64,000 nucleotides of DNA. Source: Rhizomys pruinosus (lineage: Eukaryota; Chordata; Mammalia; Rodentia; Spalacidae). The stretch lies in NCBI GenBank assembly GCA_009823505.1, contig VZQC01006589.1:7465722-7529721 (forward strand), given 5' to 3'. The notes under the pieces are model-generated. The model made no database searches and was not told where the DNA came from. It saw only the letters and a program-made list of their open reading frames with translations. This document shows positions 58,553 to 64,000 of this stretch, piece by piece. A program made the position numbers and the translations under genes. Position 1 is the stretch's first letter. Each line of letters begins with the position of its first letter.

Positions 58553-59690
58553 TCAGCCTTTAAACCAATGTTGTTTAATATACACATATTTACTTTTACT
58601 AAGTCCTAAAACACCATGTATCCTGTAGATAGAGTCTGGGCAAAACTGGATACTTGTTGAACTCACGTCAATTAAATATGCACCAATCAAATATACACCC
58701 GTGTCCCTCTCCCACCCCTCCCACCCTTCCTGAGTCACCATTTCAGTCAGTTTTCTGATGCAATCTTTCTGTTGTTGTTCTTTTAATATGCATCCCTCTC
58801 CACAAGAAATATTTATAACTGGGTTATTGGTACTAGCATCCACATATGAGAGATACCATTTGTTGTTTGTTTTTCTGGGACTGTGTTACTTCACTTAACA
58901 TGATGTCTTCTAGCTCCATCCATTTACCTGCAAAGTTCATGATGTCTTTCTTTACCGCTACATAGAATTCCATTGTGTACATGTACCAAATTTTCTCTAT
59001 CCACTCGTCAGTTGAGGGGCATTTGGGTTGATTCCAGTTTTTTACTATTGTGAAAAGAGCGGCAATAAATATAGCTGTGCATGTATCTCTGCAGTAAGAT
59101 GAGTCTTGTGGGTATATACCCAGGAGTGGTATGACTGGGTAAAATGGCAGGATCATTTTGAGTCTTCTAAGGGTTCTCCACACTGTTTTCCATAGTGGCT
59201 GCACAAGTTTACATTCCCACCAGCAATGGATGAGTGTTCCCCTTTCCCCACACCCTCTCCAGCACTTGGCATCATTTGTTTTCTTGATCCTAGCCAGTCT
59301 TACTGGAGTAAGATAGTATCTTAAGGTGGTTTTAATTTGCATTTCCTTAATTATTAGCGATGTTGAACACTTCTTAAGGTGTTTCTCAGCCATCTCTAAT
59401 TCCTCCTCTGTGAAGTCTCTGTTCAGATCTTTGCTCCATCTTCTGAGTGATTCATTTGTTTTCTTTCTTCTTTGTTTTTTGAGTAGCTTGTATACTCTGG
59501 AAATTAATGCTTTGTCAGATGTATCTGCTGTGAAGGTTTCCTCCCATTCTGTGGGTTTTCTCTTCACTTCCTTTATTGTTTCCTTTGATGTACAGAAGCT
59601 TTTGAGTTTAATGAGGTCCCATTTGTCAATTGTCGATCTTATTTCTTGTGAGGCTACTGTCTTGAGACTCATGGGTCAAAAATAAAAACC
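58553..59690 (-). mobile_element. L1, ORF2 C-terminal part and 3' UTR
   Basis: The frame 59672-58833 is open for 279 codons to the natural ORF2 end. It contains KWDLIKLKSFCTSKETI, the zinc-knuckle-like CX3CX7HX4C ([18 protein letters not shown]), FIAALFTIVKNWNQPKC and a terminal KNKQQMVSLICGC. The endonuclease and reverse transcriptase domains are absent, so it is a 5'-truncated, immobile copy. Its open frame makes it the least decayed L1 here. The 3' UTR (58832 to about 58553) lacks a clear A-tail. Its truncated 5' end abuts repeat U at 59693. Confidence 0.93.
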
Positions 59691-59692
59691 TA

Positions 59693-61243
59693 AAATAAAA
59701 AAGGGGGATATAGATAGATATGAAAACTTTTTGTCAAAAAACCTTGCAATCCAAATCTTAAAACTAACTATGGGAAAGGATTTGTATGTTCCAACAGGCC
59801 AGAGTATCACCAACTTAATGGCTGAGAAAGAAAATGCAGCTTTGCAGTGAGTAGGATGTCCCAGAAAGTGCCAGCAGAAGGATTGACTCCTCTGGGCATT
59901 GAAGGGAAGAAATGCCTCAGATTGCTGCAGACATCAGGCCCCTCTCTGGATCCTACTAGTAACAACTATTTTTAATGAATCTTAATGAAGCTTACCTTCT
60001 AGGTGCCACAAAGGTTTTAATACAAGAGACTTTCTTAACTACTCCCCCCCATAGAATAAGGAGAAATATGATGATGATGAGGTCATTCTCCAGCTGTAGA
60101 TTGGAGCCAGATGTTATAGTGGTATTCTCTTATAAAATCGGATTAAACTGCCTTCTTTAATTGACTAATGGACATAGAAACTGTGAAAAGGATTATTCTC
60201 TATTCAGAACCAAATATAATGCTAAAGTCTCCTTAAGTTATGCACTTAAGCAAAATATATTAATACAGGAGCTCTGACATCAACAATGGATTATTCTACC
60301 AAGGAGATGTTGGCCAGGGGATCCAAGCCCCCACAAAAGGTAAAGGCTCCTTGACTCCAAACTGGGATATCTGCAGGAAGAGAGGCAATAAGGCCCTGCT
60401 GTTGAAGAGCTGATATAAACATGGGAAAGATGTATGGAGACTGCACTTGCAAGTATACAGATGGTCTCTGGTATGCCAGAGAGTGTCACCAAAGGCCACT
60501 AAAACAATAAAGCAAATATAGGTCTCCTTGAGTCAAGCAAGACTCCTCTGTCAGCACCAGCTACACCTCATCTGCCTGGAAATACTGTGCAGCAGTGGCA
60601 GCCATATTTCTGTATATCCCAAATCTAATTGGCTATTAGCTCTCTCCTTGGAGGAATAACCCACGGCTGATGCCACAAGCTTACATCCTCTAATGGTGAG
60701 GAGATGTTATAAACCACACGAAGACCCTGTCATACTTACCAGAAGAAAATGTAATTCATGGATTAACATACCATCCAAACATTTGTGTCTATACCAAAGT
60801 AACCTACCATAACAATTAGTACTGTTTAAACACCTATATATTGGGGCTGGAGAGATGGCCTAGTGGTTAAGAGCGCGACCGCTCTTACAGAGGACCCAGG
60901 TTCGATCCCCAGCTCCCACATGGCAGCCGAGAACTGTCTGAAACTCCAATTCCAGGAGAACTCCAGTTTCAGGGGAATCCAACATCCTCTTCTGACCTCC
61001 ATGGCATTGCATGACACAGGTGCACAAACTTGCATGCAGACAGTACATTCATAGACATACAGAAATAAATAAAATTAATAATAAATACCTATATATCTAA
61101 TTCCATGTGCTTCATTAGTAGGATCAAAAGGCTATATATTATACTGTTTAAATACCTATATATCTAATTGCATGTGCTTCATTAGTAGGATCGAAAAGTT
61201 ATGCCTGGACAAGCTGGCAGCCCATGAAAGAAAACAGCCAGAA
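59693..61243 (+). mobile_element. Repeat 'U', copy 2 (interrupted by SINE)
   Basis: It starts 'gggggatatagatagatatg' after an A-rich run. It is collinear with copy 1 (15237-16066) but keeps about 440 bp (about 60040-60480) missing from copy 1. Shared phrases include 'ggatttgtatgttcc', 'ccactaaaacaataaagcaa', 'gccacaagcttacatcctct' and 'cataacaattagtactgttt'. A SINE splits it at 60842-61086. Similarity to copy 1 ends near 61243 at 'cagccagaatt'. Confidence 0.85.
60842..61086 (+). mobile_element. Young B3-type SINE (two units) with TSD
   Basis: Complete copy with box B 'ggttcgatccc' and two 17-bp units. Flanked by 'acctatatat' at 60832-60841 and 61087-61096. Inserted inside repeat U, so younger than U copy 2. 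Confidence 0.95.
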
Positions 61244-61249
61244 TTCTAG

Positions 61250-61390
61250 GGAGTGGAGCCACCCACAAAAGGCTGTGTCTTTGCACATTAATTTAATTTA
61301 GACAACCTTCCACAGACAGGCCTGCAGGTCAAACAAAGGGGGCAATCCCCCATGGACACTCTTCCCAAATGGTTCTAGGCAGTGAAAAAT
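61250..61390 (-). mobile_element. Fragment of URR/RMER-like rodent repeat
   Basis: 'tagacaaccttccacagaca' and 'caatcccccatggacactct' with 'cttcccaaatggttctagg' resemble the internal part of the repeat at 12188-12530 (compare 'caatccttcacagacagga'). Confidence 0.45.
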
Positions 61391-61783
61391 TAGATAATAA
61401 TTTAAATCTCTTCTTTCTTTGGAAAAAGGAAATAAGGCCTATGAAGCATAAGAAATTCTCTCCAGTCATGCTGAGGTACTGAGAGGAATGAGAATCTTCC
61501 TGTGCTAATGAACTCTGTTGATGTTACTTTTATTGTTATTTTTACTCAAGATGTGGTCTGTAAGGCTATTTTCTGCCAGGCTTTTAGGAAACTTAACATT
61601 CAGTAGGAAATAGATGAGCAAAGAATATACAGGGACAGACTCAGAAATCACAGAATGTTATAAATAATTCCATTGTAAGAAAGAAGAGTTTACAGTCAAA
61701 GTAAATGGCTTTAAAGAAAGAAAATTTAGACTGTTACAAGTACATCAAAGCTTGATGGTTTAAGGACAGTTAACATTGTACTT
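61391..61783. other. Intergenic, nothing recognised
   Basis: Unique AT-rich sequence. Confidence 0.5.
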
Positions 61784-61798
61784 AAAGTTCTGGAATTC

Positions 61799-61948
61799 TG
61801 CCAGGCGTAGTGGCACATGCCTTTAATCCTAGCACTTGGGAGGCAGAGGCAGGTGGGTCTTAGTGAGTTCAAGGCCAGCCTGGTCTACAGAGTGAATTCC
61901 AGGATGGTTGGGGCTACAGGGAGACCTTGTCTCAAAAAGACCAAAACA
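61799..61948 (+). mobile_element. B1 SINE with TSD
   Basis: Full-length B1 from 'tgccaggcgtagtggcacat'. Flanked by 'aaagttctggaattc' at 61784-61798 and 61949-61963. One of the least diverged B1 copies here. Confidence 0.96.
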
Positions 61949-62062
61949 AAAGTTCTGGAATTCAAATCAAGATACATTTAAGGAAATAATCATTTTCTCA
62001 ATCAATGAGGGTTACAGCAGTTGAGAGCCTGTTGAATGGTCTAAAACATCTTTAAATCCTAT

Positions 62063-62441
62063 GACTCTAGAACCAGAGGTAGAGAGATCTCTGTGAAACC
62101 AAGGCCAGACTGATTTACATAGTGATTTCCAAGCCATCTGTGTCTATAGGGTCACCCTGTCTCAAGAAAAAGAAAGATGTTCCTGAAGGATTTGACTGAA
62201 TACAAAGAGAAGGAGAACTAAATAAATATTTTGATGAAGACAAATTTTTAGNCGACTCTAGAACCAGAGGTAGAGAGATCTCTGTGAAACCAAGGCCAGA
62301 CTGATTTACATAGTGATTTCCAAGCCATCTGTGTCTATAGGGTCACCCTGTCTCAAGAAAAAGAAAGATGTTCCTGAAGGATTTGACTGAATACAAAGAG
62401 AAGGAGAACTAAATAAATATTTTGATGAAGACAAATTTTTA
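62063..62441. repeat. 188-bp direct duplication around an N
   Basis: 62063-62250 and 62254-62441 appear identical over 188 bases, separated by 'gnc' (N at 62252). Each copy starts with a 5'-truncated B1 ('gaaccagaggtagagagatc' to 'ccctgtctcaagaaaaag') and about 75 bp of flank. The perfect identity and the only ambiguous base in the window at the junction suggest unmerged contig ends. Confidence 0.95.
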
Positions 62442-62449
62442 AAACCAAT

Positions 62450-62990
62450 GTCTGACAGCAACTTCAAAGCTTTTATTTTTTCACATAATTAAATCTTTTG
62501 AGAGTAGATTTAATTAGCAAGTGATGAGAATTTTTTTTAAATAACTATGTCCTATATAGGATGGAACCACATATCCTTGAGAAACAAAACTATTCTTCAT
62601 TTGAGAATGGCTGGAGAACACACCCTCAGTAGAATGATCATGAGAATGAGTAATTGTGATTATTAGAAGGATTTAATGTTATTTGGGAGGTGGGTAGGCG
62701 AGTTAGATAATGCCAAAGATTCAAACATGAATGAGTAACATGACTGCCCAAAGAATGTATGTCATGCACATGCATCTGTGTGCAGGCACACAGCTCTCAC
62801 TAGCTCTTAGGAGATCTTGGAGACATCAGGCTACAGCTGCATTTCCTGCATCCTCAAGGTTTTGCATCCCTTTGTAATCAAGTTTAGGAATACCAGCACC
62901 CACCTCATCTATGAAACACAATTTTTTATTTGCTTTAAAAATCAAAATTAGAAATCAATCTATATACAATTATTGTGCGGCATAACTTAA
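62450..62990. other. Intergenic, nothing recognised
   Basis: Unique AT-rich sequence. Confidence 0.5.
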
Positions 62991-63005
62991 CTTTTAAAAA
63001 CTCTT

Positions 63006-63235
63006 GGGGGCTGGAGAGATGGCCTAGCAGTTAAGAGCGCTGACTGCTCTTGCAGAGGACCCAGGTTCGATCCCCAGAACCCACATGGCAGCTGAGAACC
63101 ATCTTTAACTCCAGTTCCAGGGGAATCCAACACCCTCTTCTGACCTCTGCGGCATTGCACGACATGGGTGCACAGACCTACATGCAGACAGTACATTCAT
63201 ACACAAAAATAAATAAATAATAAATAAATAAAATA
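63006..63235 (+). mobile_element. Young B3-type SINE (single unit) with TSD
   Basis: Complete copy with box A-like 'tggcctagcag', box B 'ggttcgatccc' and one 17-bp unit. The tail is (AATA)n. Flanked by 'aaaaactctt' at 62996-63005 and 63236-63245. Confidence 0.95.
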
Positions 63236-63254
63236 AAAAACTCTTAATATATAA

Positions 63255-63418
63255 ACTACTCAAAAAACAAAGAAGATGTCTTGAAAAGACAAAAAAAGAA
63301 GAAAGAAGAAAGAAAACAAATGACCCACTCAAAAGATGGAGCAAAGAGCTGAACAGAGACTTCACAAGTGAGGAATTAGAGATGGCTGAGAAATATCTTA
63401 AGACGTATTCAGCATTGC
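63255..63418 (+). mobile_element. L1 ORF2 fragment (sense)
   Basis: The frame from about 63318 reads KTNDPLKRWSKELNRDFTSE, then ELEMAEKYLK, matching the minus-strand ORF2 at 59 kb (KTNESLRRWSKDLNRDFTEE). It breaks off at 63418, where it joins reversed repeat U. Only about 160 bp survive. Confidence 0.8.
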
Positions 63419-63728
63419 TGCACCTAGAAGGTAAGCTTCCTTAGGATTCATTAAAAATAGTTGGTACTAGTAGGATCCAGAGAGGGACCTGATGTCTGCA
63501 GCAATCTGAGGCATTTCTTCCCTTCAATGACCAGATGAGTCAATCCTTCTGCTGGCACTTTCTGGGACATCCTACTCACTGCAAAGCTGCATTTTCTTTC
63601 TCAGCCATTAAGTTGGTGATACTCTGGCCTGTTGGAACATACAAATCCTTTCCCGTAATTAGTTTTAAGATTTGGATTGCAAGGTTTTTTTGACAAAAAG
63701 TTTTCATATCTATCTATCCCTTTTTTTT
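63418..63728 (-). mobile_element. Repeat 'U', copy 3a (5' part, inverted)
   Basis: The reverse complement of about 59693-60010 of copy 2. It starts at 'cacctagaaggtaagcttcc' and runs to 'cttttcatatctatctatcc' and a T-run. Confidence 0.9.
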
Positions 63729-63732
63729 TATT

Positions 63733-64000
63733 TGAGGTAATTCATGGATTAACATACCATCCAAACATCTGTGTCTATACCAAAGTAATCTACCATAACA
63801 ATTAGTACTGTTTAAATACCTATATATCTAATTGCTTGTGCTTCATTAGTAGGATCGAAAGGTTATTCCTGGACAAACTGTCAGCCCATGAAAGGAAACA
63901 GCCAGAATTGACCAGAGTCCAAGACAACAGCTCCAGAGAAAGTAGACTGTTTTGCTTCTCATCCACCTGTGCCCCTTTTCTAAGCCTAGGGAACAATCTG
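63733..64000 (+). mobile_element. Repeat 'U', copy 3b (3' part, direct)
   Basis: From 'gtaattcatggattaacata' on it matches copy 1 at 15872-16135 and copy 2 from 60752. It continues past the window end. Together with 3a it forms a 5'-inverted element lacking about 750 bp of the middle of U. Confidence 0.9.

Noticed and set aside
62063..62441. Recent biological tandem duplication
   Set aside because: Not excluded, but the N at the junction and the absence of any difference make an assembly artefact the better reading.

Overview
This window is nuclear DNA from a muroid rodent and contains no gene that I can support as functional. Its SINEs are rodent-specific: B1, a B4-type fusion and many tRNA-derived B2/B3-type copies. 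Rodent-type L1 fragments, long dinucleotide and tetranucleotide microsatellites and ancient MIR/L2 relics are also present. The SINE copies are not the standard mouse or rat B2. Most belong to a B3-like type that ends in a constant 3' segment and often carries a 17-bp internal duplication. I infer a cricetid such as a vole, hamster or deer mouse rather than Mus or Rattus, but I cannot fix the species.

The longest open reading frame (279 codons, 58833-59672, minus) is the C-terminal part of an L1 ORF2. The only gene-derived sequence I recognise is a processed pseudogene of Snrpd3 (spliceosomal Sm D3; CDS remnant 10097-10476, minus). It has a one-base deletion and a premature stop, and it sits inside an older SINE between perfect 13-bp target-site duplications. 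No promoter with a gene attached, tRNA gene, rRNA gene or CRISPR array is visible.

Layout. 0-7 kb: simple repeats, then an antisense L1-like tract with a perfect 78-bp palindrome at 5470-5547. 7-15 kb: SINEs, MIR relics and the Snrpd3 pseudogene. 15-19 kb: an unclassified repeat, called U here, and a 948-bp chimeric retroelement with 16-bp target-site duplications. 19-30 kb: B1/B3 SINEs and old L1 relics. 30-33 kb: a decayed rodent repeat with a nested young SINE. 33-49 kb: SINEs, microsatellites, an LTR-like segment, rodent repeats and two small minisatellites. 49-52 kb: two L1 3' ends head to head, plus another L1 relic. 53-58 kb: L1 relics, SINEs and unique sequence. 58-64 kb: an L1 3' half, two further U copies, young SINEs, and a 188-bp duplication flanking the only ambiguous base (N at 62252).

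The genes do not work together in any visible way. The window is a record of successive retrotransposition with decay between events. The most promising material for something undescribed is the U family with its chimeric relative carrying an L1 3' tail, and the SINE lineage that gains or loses 17-bp internal units.
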